A stretch of 64,000 nucleotides of DNA from Aquabacterium sp. GTDB lineage: Bacteria; Pseudomonadota; Gammaproteobacteria; Burkholderiales; Burkholderiaceae_C. Position numbers and translations under genes: made by a program. Position 1 is the stretch's first letter; every line of letters starts with the position of its first letter. The DNA lies in contig JAURXM010000025.1 in assembly GCA_030654395.1 (NCBI GenBank), positions 248,001 to 312,000 of the forward strand. The letters are read 5' to 3'. The notes beneath the pieces are model-generated. The model was not told the origin of the DNA. It saw only the letters and a program-made list of their open reading frames with translations, and did no database searches. Shown one piece after another: positions 50,809 to 61,000 of the stretch.

Positions 50809-51654
50809 ATGGCCCGATCATCTGCTGCGATTAGCCCGACAGCCCATTACACCGGCTATACATGGTACGAACACGGCCTGTCACACCCCGCCTTGGTGAC
50901 GCCTCAGGGGCGCTTGATGCATGGTGCGCTCAAGCCCCTGCACATGCTGGCCAATATGGCAGGTGCGCCCACGCTTCAGGCGTTTTTGCTAGCGCGACAC
51001 CGGATGATCGACATGGCCCTGACGCATGCCATCGAAGAGGGCCGTGTCAGCCAAGTGATCGAGGTCGCGGCAGGCTTATCCCCCCGTGGCTGGCGCTTCA
51101 AACAGCGCCACGGCGACCGCCTGCGCTATATCGAGGCTGACTTGCCCGATATGGCCCAACGCAAAAGCCAGTTGCTGAGGCAGGCCGGGTTGCTGACACC
51201 GGGGCATGAGGTCGTGCCGCTTGACGCGCTGGCCGATGAGGGCCCGCTATCCCTGTCCGCCTTGGCTGGCACATTAGACCCCGCGCAAGGCACGGCCATC
51301 ATCACCGAGGGCCTGGTGAACTACTTTGACACGCCCACCGTCATGGGGATGTGGGGGCGCTTTGCCAAGGTGCTTGGCGGCTTCCCGCATGGTCTTTATT
51401 TGTCTGACATCCACCTGATTCAGGGCAACCAGCATGCAGGCATCACGGGCTTCAAAGCCTTATTGTCGACCTTTGTCAAAGGGCGTGTGCACCTGCACTT
51501 TGACACTGAAGATCAAGCCATACAAGCCTTGCGTCAAGCCGGGTTGGAGCACGCGGTGTTGCGTGCGCCCAAGGCAGTCGCCAACGAGTTGGGGCTGGCA
51601 CTGCAACCCGGCGCCAATGCGGTTCGGGTGATTGAAGCGCGCACCCCAAACTGA
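50809..51654 (+). CDS. SAM-dependent methyltransferase, leucine carboxyl methyltransferase (PPM1/Tcmp) family
   Basis: Predicted class I methyltransferase. VIEVAAGLSPRGWRF corresponds to the SAM-binding loop, YIEADLPDMAQRKSQLL to the acidic strand motif, and IITEGLVNYFD to the family signature in LCM-type enzymes. The 281 residues fit. Substrate unknown; the family methylates carboxylates or hydroxyls of natural products in many bacteria. GAGG precedes the ATG. It is convergent with the efflux operon, three bases apart. Confidence 0.8.
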   Translation: MARSSAAISPTAHYTGYTWYEHGLSHPALVTPQGRLMHGALKPLHMLANMAGAPTLQAFLLARHRMIDMALTHAIEEGRVSQVIEVAAGLSPRGWRFKQRHGDRLRYIEADLPDMAQRKSQLLRQAGLLTPGHEVVPLDALADEGPLSLSALAGTLDPAQGTAIITEGLVNYFDTPTVMGMWGRFAKVLGGFPHGLYLSDIHLIQGNQHAGITGFKALLSTFVKGRVHLHFDTEDQAIQALRQAGLEHAVLRAPKAVANELGLALQPGANAVRVIEARTPN

Positions 51655-51657
51655 TCC

Positions 51658-53046
51658 TCAAGGCTCAGCCGCGTTGCCGCCCAAAGCTTGGTACAAAACC
51701 ACCAGCGCATTGAGCCTGCTCAGGCGGTTCTGGGCCAAGCTGTTTTCAACTTGGCGCCGCGCCTCCTGCGCATCCAGCCAAATCTTCAAAGTCACCGAGC
51801 CCGCTCGATAGCGGGCTTCGCTCAATCGCTCAGCCGTCTGCGCGGCTGACAAGGCCTGCGCCAAGCGCACGCCCTGCGCTTCGTATTGCATGCGCGCAGA
51901 CAAGGCGATTTCGACCTCGCTGAGGGCCTGATACCAGCTCTGACGAAAGCCCAATACCGCCACCTCGTCATCGGCTTGGGCGATCGCCACGCTGCGTTGC
52001 ATGTCACGCCATTGCACAAAAGGCAGCACCAAGCCCGCACCCAATGTGCCGACCGGGTCACTCAGCACATGAGACAAAGCGGTGCTGCTGCCACCTATGC
52101 TGCTGGTGAGGGTCAAGGCGGGGTAATAGCTGCTGCGCGAGGCGTCCACCGTGGCTGCACTTTGGCGCAAGCGCAACTCAGCGGCACGCAGATCTGGCCG
52201 ACGGGTCAACAAAGAAGCAGGCAAACCTGCAGGCACGTCAGGTAAAACACCATCTGGCAAGCGCAAAGCTTCATTGACCGCCAAGCTAGGGGGCGCATCA
52301 AACAAGATCGCCAAGGCGCTGCGGGCCTGTACCCGCTGGTGCAGCCACTGCGTGTGGTTGGCCTCTTGGCTGGCCAGCGATTGCGTTGCCTGCGCCACTT
52401 CCAAGCCTGACAAACCGCCCGCACGGTATTGCGCCTCAACCAGCTTGAGGGTTTGACGTGCAAAATCAATGCTCTGCGCGCTGGCCTCCACGCGCTGATT
52501 AAGGTACGCCACCTGCCAATATAGATTGGCCACCGTGCCAGACAGAGACAAGGCCGCGGCTTGCTGATCAGCTTGGCTGGCCTGCGCCCCCAAATCGGCG
52601 GCGTTGTGCAAGGCAGCTAAACGCCCCCACAGGTCAAGCTCCCACGTCACAGCACCACTGACCGCGCTTTGCCGTGTGGTGCCATCACCATCAAGCTGGC
52701 GTGACGCACTGCTGCTGCCCGTGACGCGCACAGAGGGCAGCTGCTCGCTGGCGGCCTGCCCCGCCACCAGCTGCGCGCGCCGCACCCTGACGGCCGCCTG
52801 CGCCAAGTTGTTGTTGCGAGCCAAGGCGTCAGCAATCAATTGCTGGAGCACCTTGTCATCCAAAACCAACCACCACGGCGGTGACGACGACAAAGCGGCC
52901 TCGCCCTGCGCTGCACCCTGCTGCCATTGTGCAGGCACCTGTACATCAGGCCGCTGATAGCCGGTCGGCGAAGCACAGCCAACCAATGCGGCCACGCCCA
53001 GCAATACAGCCGTTTTACTGAAAGTCCAATGGGTCAAGCTGATCAC
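51658..53046 (-). CDS. Outer-membrane efflux lipoprotein (NodT/OprM type)
   Basis: Predicted trimeric outer-membrane channel of a MacAB-type exporter. The signal sequence ends AVLLGVAALVGC, a lipobox, so the protein is acylated. It is followed by the two TolC-type repeats: LARNNNLAQAAVRVRRAQ with DLGAQASQADQQAAALSLSGTVANLYWQV, and RPDLRAAELRLRQSAATVDASRSSYYPALTLT. GTG 53046 is proposed because it gives a compact lipoprotein leader with GAGAAAG upstream; an ATG at 53091, overlapping macB, would add an acidic extension. It is the third gene of the leftward macA-macB-OMP unit. Confidence 0.88.
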   Translation of the reverse strand: MISLTHWTFSKTAVLLGVAALVGCASPTGYQRPDVQVPAQWQQGAAQGEAALSSSPPWWLVLDDKVLQQLIADALARNNNLAQAAVRVRRAQLVAGQAASEQLPSVRVTGSSSASRQLDGDGTTRQSAVSGAVTWELDLWGRLAALHNAADLGAQASQADQQAAALSLSGTVANLYWQVAYLNQRVEASAQSIDFARQTLKLVEAQYRAGGLSGLEVAQATQSLASQEANHTQWLHQRVQARSALAILFDAPPSLAVNEALRLPDGVLPDVPAGLPASLLTRRPDLRAAELRLRQSAATVDASRSSYYPALTLTSSIGGSSTALSHVLSDPVGTLGAGLVLPFVQWRDMQRSVAIAQADDEVAVLGFRQSWYQALSEVEIALSARMQYEAQGVRLAQALSAAQTAERLSEARYRAGSVTLKIWLDAQEARRQVENSLAQNRLSRLNALVVLYQALGGNAAEP

Positions 53047-53071
53047 GCTGCGTTCTTTCTCAACTGCTGCT

Positions 53072-55051
53072 TCATTGTCTGGACAAGGCATCAACCGGAT
53101 CAAGCCGAGCGGCACTGCGCGCTGGCAAAAACCCAAACACCACGCCGATCAGGGACGACACACCAAACGCGGCCACGATGGATGACATCGAATAAATCAT
53201 GCTAAAGCTGCCACCGATTTTGTCAAAAATGACCCCTACCCCTAATGCCAGGCCGATGCCCAACACGCCACCGATCAAGCAAACCAGAACGGCCTCGATC
53301 AAGAACTGTCTGAGGATGTCGCCCTGACGCGCCCCGACCGCCATGCGTACACCGATCTCCTGCGTGCGCTCGGTCACCGATACCAGCATGATGTTCATCA
53401 CGCCGATGCCGCCCACGATCAGCGAAATCACCGCAATCGATGAGATCAACAAGGTCATCGTCTGCGTGGTGCTTTCAATCGTCTGGCGGATGCTGTCACT
53501 GTTGCGCACAAAGAAATCCTGCACACCATGGCGCTGGGTCAACAGCTTGACGATGCCCTGCTCCGCCGCTGCGGAAGACACGTCGTCGCTGATGCGCACG
53601 GTGATGCTGCGCAAAAACGGCTGTCCCAATATTCTGCGCATCACCGTGGTGTAGGGCACCCACACATTGAGCGTCTCTGAGAAGCTGAAGCTGCTCTCTT
53701 GCGGTGCGGTCACGCCCACGACGCGCACAGGTACGCGACCCAAAAAAATCACCTGACCGATCGGGTTTTCGTCGGGCAGGAACAAGGCCTTGCGGGTGGC
53801 CGGGTCAATCACCGCCTCTTGACTCTGGCGGCGCACGCTCTCGGCATCAAAGACGATGCCCTGATCCAGCTTGTAACCCTTGACCCTGAAAAACTGCTCA
53901 CCGACGCCATTGATGTTGGCCGTCACCTCGGTGTTACCGCGCCGCAAAGTCACACTGGTGCTCACACCCGGCGAGACCGTGTCCACGTAGTTCAGTTGCG
54001 CCAGCGTGTCGGCATCACGGGGCACGAGCGAGCGGATGCGCCCGGCCTGCCTGTCGCCAAAACTCTTACCCGGGAAGATGTCGATGGTGTTGGTGCCCAT
54101 CGCCGAGATGTCTTTGAGGACGCGCTGGCGTGAGCCCTCGCCCAAGGCCACCATGGACACCACAGAGGCAATGCCGATGATGATGCCCAGCATGGTCAAC
54201 AGGGTGCGCAAACGGTGCCCTGCCATCGCCCGCAACGCCATGGTGAAGGCCTCGGTGAAGCGATCCCAGGCGGCGCGCCAAGGGTGTGGTTCGGGTGTGG
54301 CATCCTCGTGTTTGATGGCGCGTTGATCACTGCCACCCTCGCGGCGCTTGTCTGACACGATCAAGCCATCAGCCACCTCGATGATGCGCTGCGCATGCTG
54401 CGCCACCTTGGGGTCGTGCGTCACGATGATCACGGTGTGGCCTTCGGCATGCAGCTCTTTGAGGATGCGCATGACCTCCTCGCCGCTGACGCTGTCCAAG
54501 GCCCCCGTGGGCTCGTCGGCCAGAATCACATCGCCGCCATTCATCAAAGCCCGCGCAATGCTGACGCGCTGCTGCTGCCCACCCGAGAGCTGCCCAGGCC
54601 GGTGCCCCATGCGGTCACCCAAACCCAAACGACCCAAAATGGCCGCCGCCCTGATCCGCCTATCGTGCTGACCATAACCGGCGTAGATCGCTGGGATCTC
54701 GACATTGCCCATTGCTGTCAAATCACCCAGCAAGTGGTAGCGCTGGAAAATAAAACCGAAGTGCTCGCGGCGCAGACGGGCCAGCTCATCGGGCGCGAGT
54801 TGCGCTGTAGCTTGACCAGCCACCTGATAAACGCCACGCGTGGGCCTATCCAAGCAACCCAAAATATTCATCAAGGTGGATTTACCCGAGCCTGATGCCC
54901 CTATGACGGCCACCATCTCACCGGCGTGGATGGCCAAGCTGATGCCTTTGAGCACCGCCACCGTCCCTTCGCCCGATGGGAACTCGCGCCAAAGATCGCG
55001 TACCTCTAACAATGCTGGCGTGGGCGCCAAGGATGACTGCACGGTGCTCAT
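53072..55051 (-). CDS. macB: MacB-type ABC transporter (fused ATPase-permease)
   Basis: Predicted inner-membrane exporter of macrolides, peptides or other periplasmic substrates. The ATPase part has Walker [10 protein letters not shown], signature [15 protein letters not shown] and Walker [13 protein letters not shown]. The MacB permease part has one membrane segment after the ATPase ([21 protein letters not shown]), a large periplasmic domain, and three C-terminal segments ([25 protein letters not shown]). Start 55051 replaces a longer frame that runs into macA. The 659 residues match MacB. Confidence 0.94.
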   Translation of the reverse strand: MSTVQSSLAPTPALLEVRDLWREFPSGEGTVAVLKGISLAIHAGEMVAVIGASGSGKSTLMNILGCLDRPTRGVYQVAGQATAQLAPDELARLRREHFGFIFQRYHLLGDLTAMGNVEIPAIYAGYGQHDRRIRAAAILGRLGLGDRMGHRPGQLSGGQQQRVSIARALMNGGDVILADEPTGALDSVSGEEVMRILKELHAEGHTVIIVTHDPKVAQHAQRIIEVADGLIVSDKRREGGSDQRAIKHEDATPEPHPWRAAWDRFTEAFTMALRAMAGHRLRTLLTMLGIIIGIASVVSMVALGEGSRQRVLKDISAMGTNTIDIFPGKSFGDRQAGRIRSLVPRDADTLAQLNYVDTVSPGVSTSVTLRRGNTEVTANINGVGEQFFRVKGYKLDQGIVFDAESVRRQSQEAVIDPATRKALFLPDENPIGQVIFLGRVPVRVVGVTAPQESSFSFSETLNVWVPYTTVMRRILGQPFLRSITVRISDDVSSAAAEQGIVKLLTQRHGVQDFFVRNSDSIRQTIESTTQTMTLLISSIAVISLIVGGIGVMNIMLVSVTERTQEIGVRMAVGARQGDILRQFLIEAVLVCLIGGVLGIGLALGVGVIFDKIGGSFSMIYSMSSIVAAFGVSSLIGVVFGFLPARSAARLDPVDALSRQ

Positions 55052-55055
55052 GACC

Positions 55056-56273
55056 TTAGAACATCCCCGGCGGGCGACGGCTACCACCACCAGCACCACC
55101 GGCGCCACCAGCGGTAGCCTCACCCAGCACCACGAGTTCGCCCTCTTTCAACCCATCCAGAACCTGAGCTTGGACACGGTTGTTGAGGCCGATTTTCACC
55201 TGCTTGGTCACCACCTTTTGGTCGGGCTTGCTGCCCTCTAACACCCGCACCTCATAGGTCTGGGTTTTGCGATCACGCTGACCCAAAGCGGCGGATGGGA
55301 TCATCAGCGCCCGCTCAACCTTATTGAGCACAACAAACACCTGTGTGGTCATCGCCACGCGCAGTTTGCCTTCGGGGTTGGGTACATCAAACAGGCCGTT
55401 GTAGTAGATCGCTGCCGTGGTGGATGTGGTGGTGCGCGCATCCGTTTGACTGGACTCAGGCACAGGCTCAATCGCCCTCAGGCGCGCTTCAAAGCGGTGT
55501 GATGGCTCGCCCAAAATGGTGAAATAGACCGGCAAACCGGGTTTGACCCGGACCACATCAGCCTCAGATATCTGCGCCTTAATCAGCACCTGATCCAACT
55601 TGGCCAGCTTGATGATGGACGGCGCTGACTGGATCGCGTTGACCGTGCGGCCCTCTTCAGCCAGCACGGCAATCACCACGCCGTCTATCGGTGCGACGAT
55701 CCGCGTGTAACCCAGGTTCACGCGGGCTGTATCGGCCGATGTGGTGGCCTGGCGAATTTGGGCATCAACCGCCCCGATATCAGCGGTGATGGTGGCCTGA
55801 CTGGCCTCAGCGTCTTCCAAATCGGCACGCGAGGCGGCATCCTGCGCAAGCAAAGCCTGTTTGCGTTTGAGCGTCAAATCAGCCTGCTTGAGCAAGGCCA
55901 GCTTGGCACGCCGCTGCGCATTGAGCAAAGCCACTTGCGCCTCTGCGTTGTGCAAGGTATTGGTCTGCGTGGTGGAGTCGATCTCAGCCACCAATTGGCC
56001 TTTGCTGACCTTCTGACCCAGCTCGACATACAAACGCTTGATTTGCCCGGAGACCTGCGCACCGACACTGACTTCTTTTTGAGCCTGAATGGCACCGCTG
56101 GCCAGCACGGTGTCCTCAATGTCATCAACGGTGACCTTGGCTGTGATCACCTGAGGCGCGGGTGGTGTCGCAAAGTAAACATACTTGATCGCCACCCCAA
56201 CACCAGCCAACGCCACCAAAACGGCCATCAAACGCCAACCGGACAACCATCTTTTTTGCTTAATTGTGTTCAT
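55056..56273 (-). CDS. macA: MacA-type periplasmic adaptor (HlyD family)
   Basis: Predicted membrane-fusion protein connecting MacB to the outer-membrane channel. One N-terminal membrane anchor ([20 protein letters not shown]) is followed by the lipoyl/barrel-sandwich half-motif [32 protein letters not shown], a coiled coil ([19 protein letters not shown]...) and the second half-motif [26 protein letters not shown]. The C-terminal tail is Gly-rich (GGAGGAGG). The start at 56273 fits the anchor. macB begins 4 bases after its stop. Confidence 0.93.
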   Translation of the reverse strand: MNTIKQKRWLSGWRLMAVLVALAGVGVAIKYVYFATPPAPQVITAKVTVDDIEDTVLASGAIQAQKEVSVGAQVSGQIKRLYVELGQKVSKGQLVAEIDSTTQTNTLHNAEAQVALLNAQRRAKLALLKQADLTLKRKQALLAQDAASRADLEDAEASQATITADIGAVDAQIRQATTSADTARVNLGYTRIVAPIDGVVIAVLAEEGRTVNAIQSAPSIIKLAKLDQVLIKAQISEADVVRVKPGLPVYFTILGEPSHRFEARLRAIEPVPESSQTDARTTTSTTAAIYYNGLFDVPNPEGKLRVAMTTQVFVVLNKVERALMIPSAALGQRDRKTQTYEVRVLEGSKPDQKVVTKQVKIGLNNRVQAQVLDGLKEGELVVLGEATAGGAGGAGGGSRRPPGMF

Positions 56274-56341
56274 CTCACCAGTGTCGTAGGCTGCGGCGTA
56301 CAAAAAACGTTGCGCAGGTTAAGGGAATGTAAAGTCGCATC

Positions 56342-57091
56342 ATGAATCATGTCACGCTCATCACAGGCGCCAGCCAAGGCATCGGTGCGGCCACCGCCCG
56401 ACTGCTGGCCACCCAAGGCCATGCCCTGCTCATCACCTACGCCCATCAAAGCGACGCCGCACAAGCTGTTGCAAACGAATGCCTGCGCCTAGGCGCGCCA
56501 CAGGCGATCATCGCCCATGCCGACATCGCCTTTGAAGAAGACGTGCTCAGGCTGTTTGATTTGGCCGACAAAGCCTTGCCCCCTTTGACCGGATTAGTGA
56601 ACAACGCGGGCATCGTGGACACCACGGCCCGTTTGGACGAGATGAGCGCAGAACGACTGCAACGCATGCTCAGCGTCAACGTGCTGGGCTCGATGCTGTG
56701 CGCGCGTGAAGCGATCAAACGCATGTCAACGCGCCATGCAGGCCATGGCGGCGTGATTGTCAATGTATCGAGCAGTGCGGTGCGCACAGGCTCACCCAGC
56801 ATGTACGTGGACTATGCAACCAGCAAGGGCGCCATCGACGTGTTCACCAGCGGCTTGGCCAAAGAGGTGGCAGCCGAAGGCGTGCGGGTGGTGGCCGTGC
56901 GACCGGGCATCACCGACACGGGCATCCATGCCACAGGAGGCGAGCCCGATCGTGTCGCCCGACTAGGGCCCACCCTGCCGATGGGGCGCGCGGCGAATCC
57001 AGATGAGGTGGCACAGGCCATCGTCTGGCTGCTGTCCGATAAAGCAAGCTACACCGCTGGCGCCATCGTGGATGTGACTGGCGGGCGTTGA
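56342..57091 (+). CDS. Short-chain dehydrogenase/reductase
   Basis: Predicted NAD(P)-dependent oxidoreductase with a Rossmann fold: TGASQGIGAA at 9-18 for the cofactor, NNAGI at about 84-88, catalytic serine in VNVSSSAV, and Y/K in YATSK at about 156-160. The C-terminal GRAANPDEVAQAIVWLLSDKASYTAGAIVDVTGG is typical of the 3-oxoacyl-ACP-reductase-like subgroup. The substrate is unknown. It is divergent from macA and convergent with a response regulator. Confidence 0.9.
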   Translation: MNHVTLITGASQGIGAATARLLATQGHALLITYAHQSDAAQAVANECLRLGAPQAIIAHADIAFEEDVLRLFDLADKALPPLTGLVNNAGIVDTTARLDEMSAERLQRMLSVNVLGSMLCAREAIKRMSTRHAGHGGVIVNVSSSAVRTGSPSMYVDYATSKGAIDVFTSGLAKEVAAEGVRVVAVRPGITDTGIHATGGEPDRVARLGPTLPMGRAANPDEVAQAIVWLLSDKASYTAGAIVDVTGGR

Positions 57092-57116
57092 AATAAGTGG
57101 CGCACTTGCACGGGTT

Positions 57117-58058
57117 TCATGCCGTGGCTGATCGGCTGGCCAACGCCGCTGCGGCCGTTCGGGTTTCAACACCGAGCTTTTCAAATATGTGCTCAAGGTG
57201 TTTGTTAACCGTACGGTGGCTCATGCCCAAGATCTCTGCAATATCACGGTTGGTTTTCCCCTTGGCCAACCATGAAAGCACCTCAGTTTCACGCGGCGTC
57301 AGTGCAGCAACGTCCAATCGTGTCGGTGTGGGTGTGGGCGTGGGCCTGTGCGTCACCTCGTTCCCTGCACTGAGCAACACCATGGTTTCACCCAATCCCG
57401 CTGGCCCCAGACTCTTGGCCATCAAGGCCCAGCCATCGGGCCTCAATGGCAGATCCCCTCTTCGTGGCGTGCAAAGCTCGTGCCCTATGGGGCTCTGTGC
57501 CAGTTGATGGAGCCAATCCAAAGGCGCATCGCCATGGAGATCCGGAAAGCACGCTCGCAACCACCGTTCTGCTTGAGGCGAGCGCCAAGCGATGCGCTGG
57601 CGTGCATCCAGCAGCAACACACCGTGACCACCCACATCCACGGCTTCACGCGCCAACCGCGCAACCCGTGCATTGCGAACATGGGTTGCCAAACGCGCCA
57701 ACACTTCTTCAACCCTCACGGGCTTGACCACGTAGTCCACACCACCGGATTCAAATCCCGTCACAATGTCCGCCGTCTCGGACAAGCCCGTCATGAACAC
57801 CACCGGCACATGAGACCAACTTGCGTGAGCTTTGATGCGTTGGCAGGTTTCAAAGCCTGACAGACCAGGCATCACAGCATCAAGCAAGATGGCATCGGGC
57901 ACAACCAACTCTAGGCGCTCCAGCGCTTGCTGCCCACTGCGTGCCACCAACACGGTATAGCGTTCCGCCGCTAGGGCATCGCACAGCATGCGAAGGGTGT
58001 CAGGTGCATCATCCACCACCAAGATAGTGCCCCGATGCGGATCATGATTCGGGCTCAT
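57117..58058 (-). CDS. Response regulator: receiver, PAS-like middle domain, LuxR output
   Basis: Predicted transcription regulator paired with the permease-kinase upstream, whose 3' end it overlaps by 17 bases. The receiver (about 8-125) shows ILVVDDAPDT, LLDAVMPGLSG with the phospho-acceptor at about D58, and a K at YVVKPV. A PAS-like region follows (about 135-235, GVLLLDARQRIAWRSPQAERWLR). A hinge of repeated PT (THRPTPTPTPTR) leads to a LuxR helix-turn-helix (LTPRETEVLSWLAKGKTNRDIAEILGMSHRTVNKHL). Likely target: the divergent urt operon (inference from location). Confidence 0.9.
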   Translation of the reverse strand: MSPNHDPHRGTILVVDDAPDTLRMLCDALAAERYTVLVARSGQQALERLELVVPDAILLDAVMPGLSGFETCQRIKAHASWSHVPVVFMTGLSETADIVTGFESGGVDYVVKPVRVEEVLARLATHVRNARVARLAREAVDVGGHGVLLLDARQRIAWRSPQAERWLRACFPDLHGDAPLDWLHQLAQSPIGHELCTPRRGDLPLRPDGWALMAKSLGPAGLGETMVLLSAGNEVTHRPTPTPTPTRLDVAALTPRETEVLSWLAKGKTNRDIAEILGMSHRTVNKHLEHIFEKLGVETRTAAAALASRSATA

Positions 58059-61000
58059 CTGCCATCTCCTTGTTCAGTGCAGGCGCAAGGTACTCGACCA
58101 TGCGATCAAAATCAAAGGCCTCGGCCAGGGCCAACAAAACCACCCAATCGGCTTGACAATCAGGGCGCAGTAAGGCCCATCGGCCCAATGTCTCACTGAT
58201 GCCTTGCACATGTCCTAATCGAGCCAAGCGGATCAGTTCAGCAGCGCAATCGGCTGGCAGCAAAGCCTTGGGCAAGGATTCGTGAGGCAAGGCAACGTTG
58301 GCTGGGATACAGGGTGCATTGGGCTGCTCTGTCAACCACACCAGACTCAAGTGTCGGCCCAACATATCGAGCAGTTCGGACTCGATCACCGGCTTGGCCA
58401 CAAAGCCTTGACATTGAGCTGCATCGATGTTGTCAGGCCGATTTTCAAAGACATTGGCCGAAACCATGATGATGGGCACCTGACTCAAGCCCATGCGCCT
58501 GATCGCCAACGAGGTCTCCCAGCCATCCATGTCGTCCATGCTGACATCCAACAACACAGCATCAGGACAGGCATCGCGGACGCTCTCCAAGCACTCGCTC
58601 CCGCTGGCCGCCTCACGAATCAAGAAGCCCAATGGCATCAACATGCCTGCCAACATTTGACGCTGGATGGGTTGATCGTCGACCACCAGCAGGGTCTTGG
58701 GCAGGCCAGCGTAGCCCACCACAGGGCGGTAGCTGATGCCCACAACAGGGTCACCAAACGGCACCACGGGTGCGGTGATCTCCCGCAGGTAGAGTCGTGT
58801 GGTGAAGGTACTGCCCTCTCCCTCGACGCTCTTGACACTCAAATGCCCCCCCATCAACTCCGTGAGCAGGTGGGTGATTGTCAAGCCTAGACCTGTGCCC
58901 GGCTCACTGATGCGGCGCCCACCGCTGCCGCGCTCGAAGGGCAGAAAGATGCGCTCCAGATCCTGCGGGGCAATGCCAATACCCGTGTCGACCACTTCAA
59001 AACGCAACACTTGGCGACGTGCATCAATGACCAGTATCACCACGCCTTTTTCAGTAAAGCGAACCGCATTGCTCAACAAGTTCAAGAGAATTTGCCTCAA
59101 CCTTTTGGCGTCGGCATGCACCCATTGAGGCACGCGGCCACGTGTCTCCAAACGAAAGCTCAATCCTTTGAAGTGAGCTTGGGGTTCAACCATGCGCACC
59201 ACGTCGTCCAAGAACTCGTGCAAGGGGATCGGGCTAAGGTCAAGACGCAAACGCCCCGCTTCGATGCGCGCCAAATCCAACAAACCATCGATCAGACCAA
59301 TGAGGTGCTCGCCACTGCGATGAATCGTGGTGAGGGCGCCGCGCTTGGTGCCGCTTAGGGGCTCGTCTTTGAGCAATATCTGGGCATAGCCCATGATGCT
59401 GTTAAGTGGTGTGCGCAACTCGTGCGTCATGCCGGCCACATAGCGCGTCTTGGCCTGATTGGCCGCCTCGGCCAGCTCCTTGGCTTGCTGCAACGCCACA
59501 TCGGTGCGGCGATGCGCGTCAATCTCTCGTTGCAACAACTGGTTTTGGTGGTTGGAGTCATCCTGCGCCATTCGCCTGCTCTCGGATGCCAGCACCACCC
59601 ACCAAGAACACACGGCAGCAGCCAAGAGCAGCAGGGCATAGACCTTCACGAACGGCCCATCAAGCAGGCCGTGTGGTGCGCTGTCATGCTCACCCAGCAT
59701 GGGGTCAACCACGCCCTCTTGGTAGTAAACAACGCCCAACACAAAGGCCAGCATCACCGCCAATGACAAAAATATCACCAAGTAGTGCCCTACCCTGAAG
59801 TTGATGCGGCTGGACCACCTCAGCGGCAACACGGCCGTCAGCGTGTCAGAGACTTGCTCAGCCGCGCGCGAGCGGGTCTTGCAACGGTCATGACAGCGTG
59901 ACTCCAGCGTGCAACACAGGGAACAAATGGGCGCGTCATAGGCCGGGCATGTGGCCATGTCTTCGGATTCAAAATGGTTGTCACACACGGTGCACTGCAC
60001 CACTTGTCCGGGCGACCAAACCGCTTTGGGTTGGCGAGCTAGGTAATAGCGCCCCTGTGTGGCCCATGCCATCAAGGGCGACACCACTACCGCAATACCC
60101 AGCGCAATAAAGGGCGACCATGCAGCAGCCATGGGCCCCATGAAACCTGCATGTGCCACGATCGCCATAACGGCCGCCAGCAAGGTCGCGACCAAGCCCA
60201 CAGGGTTGAGATCGAACAAGTATGCCCGCTTGAACTCAATGCCCTTTGGCGACCAACCCAGCGGCTTGTTGATGACCAGATCAGCCACCAATGCACCCAC
60301 CCAAGCAATGGCCACATTGCTGTAGAGCCCCAGCACATGCTCCAGCGCACCGAACACGCCCAGCGTCATCAGCAGCACGGCAATCAGCACATTAAAAACC
60401 AGCCAGACCACCCGCCCCGGATGGCTGTGCGTCAAGCGCGCAAAGAAGTTGGACCACGCCAGCGAGCCTGCATAGGCATTGGTCACGTTGATCTTGACTT
60501 GGGAGACGACGACAAACAACACGGTCGCGCCCAGGGCCCACTGCGGCGATGAGAACACCTCGCTGAACCCCGCCAAGTACATCTGCGTGGGCTCAACCGC
60601 TTTGTCGACAGGCACTTCGTGCTGCAATGCCAAAAAGGCGAGGAAGGCGCCCGCCAACATTTTGAGCATCCCGGGGACGATCCAACCTGGGCCGGCCACC
60701 AATACGGCACCCCACCAACGCCAGCGATTTTCTGCTGTTTTTTCAGGCATGAAGCGCAAAAAATCCACCTGCTCGCCTACCTGCACAATCAACGAAAACG
60801 CCACCGTAGCCGCCATACCAAAAGCCATTGGATCGAACTCAGACTGCCCCGAGCTGCGCCCCGTCAAAGAAGTGAAAGCCACATAGGCGTGCGGATCTTT
60901 GATGGCCACGGCAATGAAAGGGCAGACCCACAGCGCCAACCACAAAGGCTGCGTCCACAGCTGTAATCGTGAAATCAGGGTGATGCCGTGTGTGACCAAG

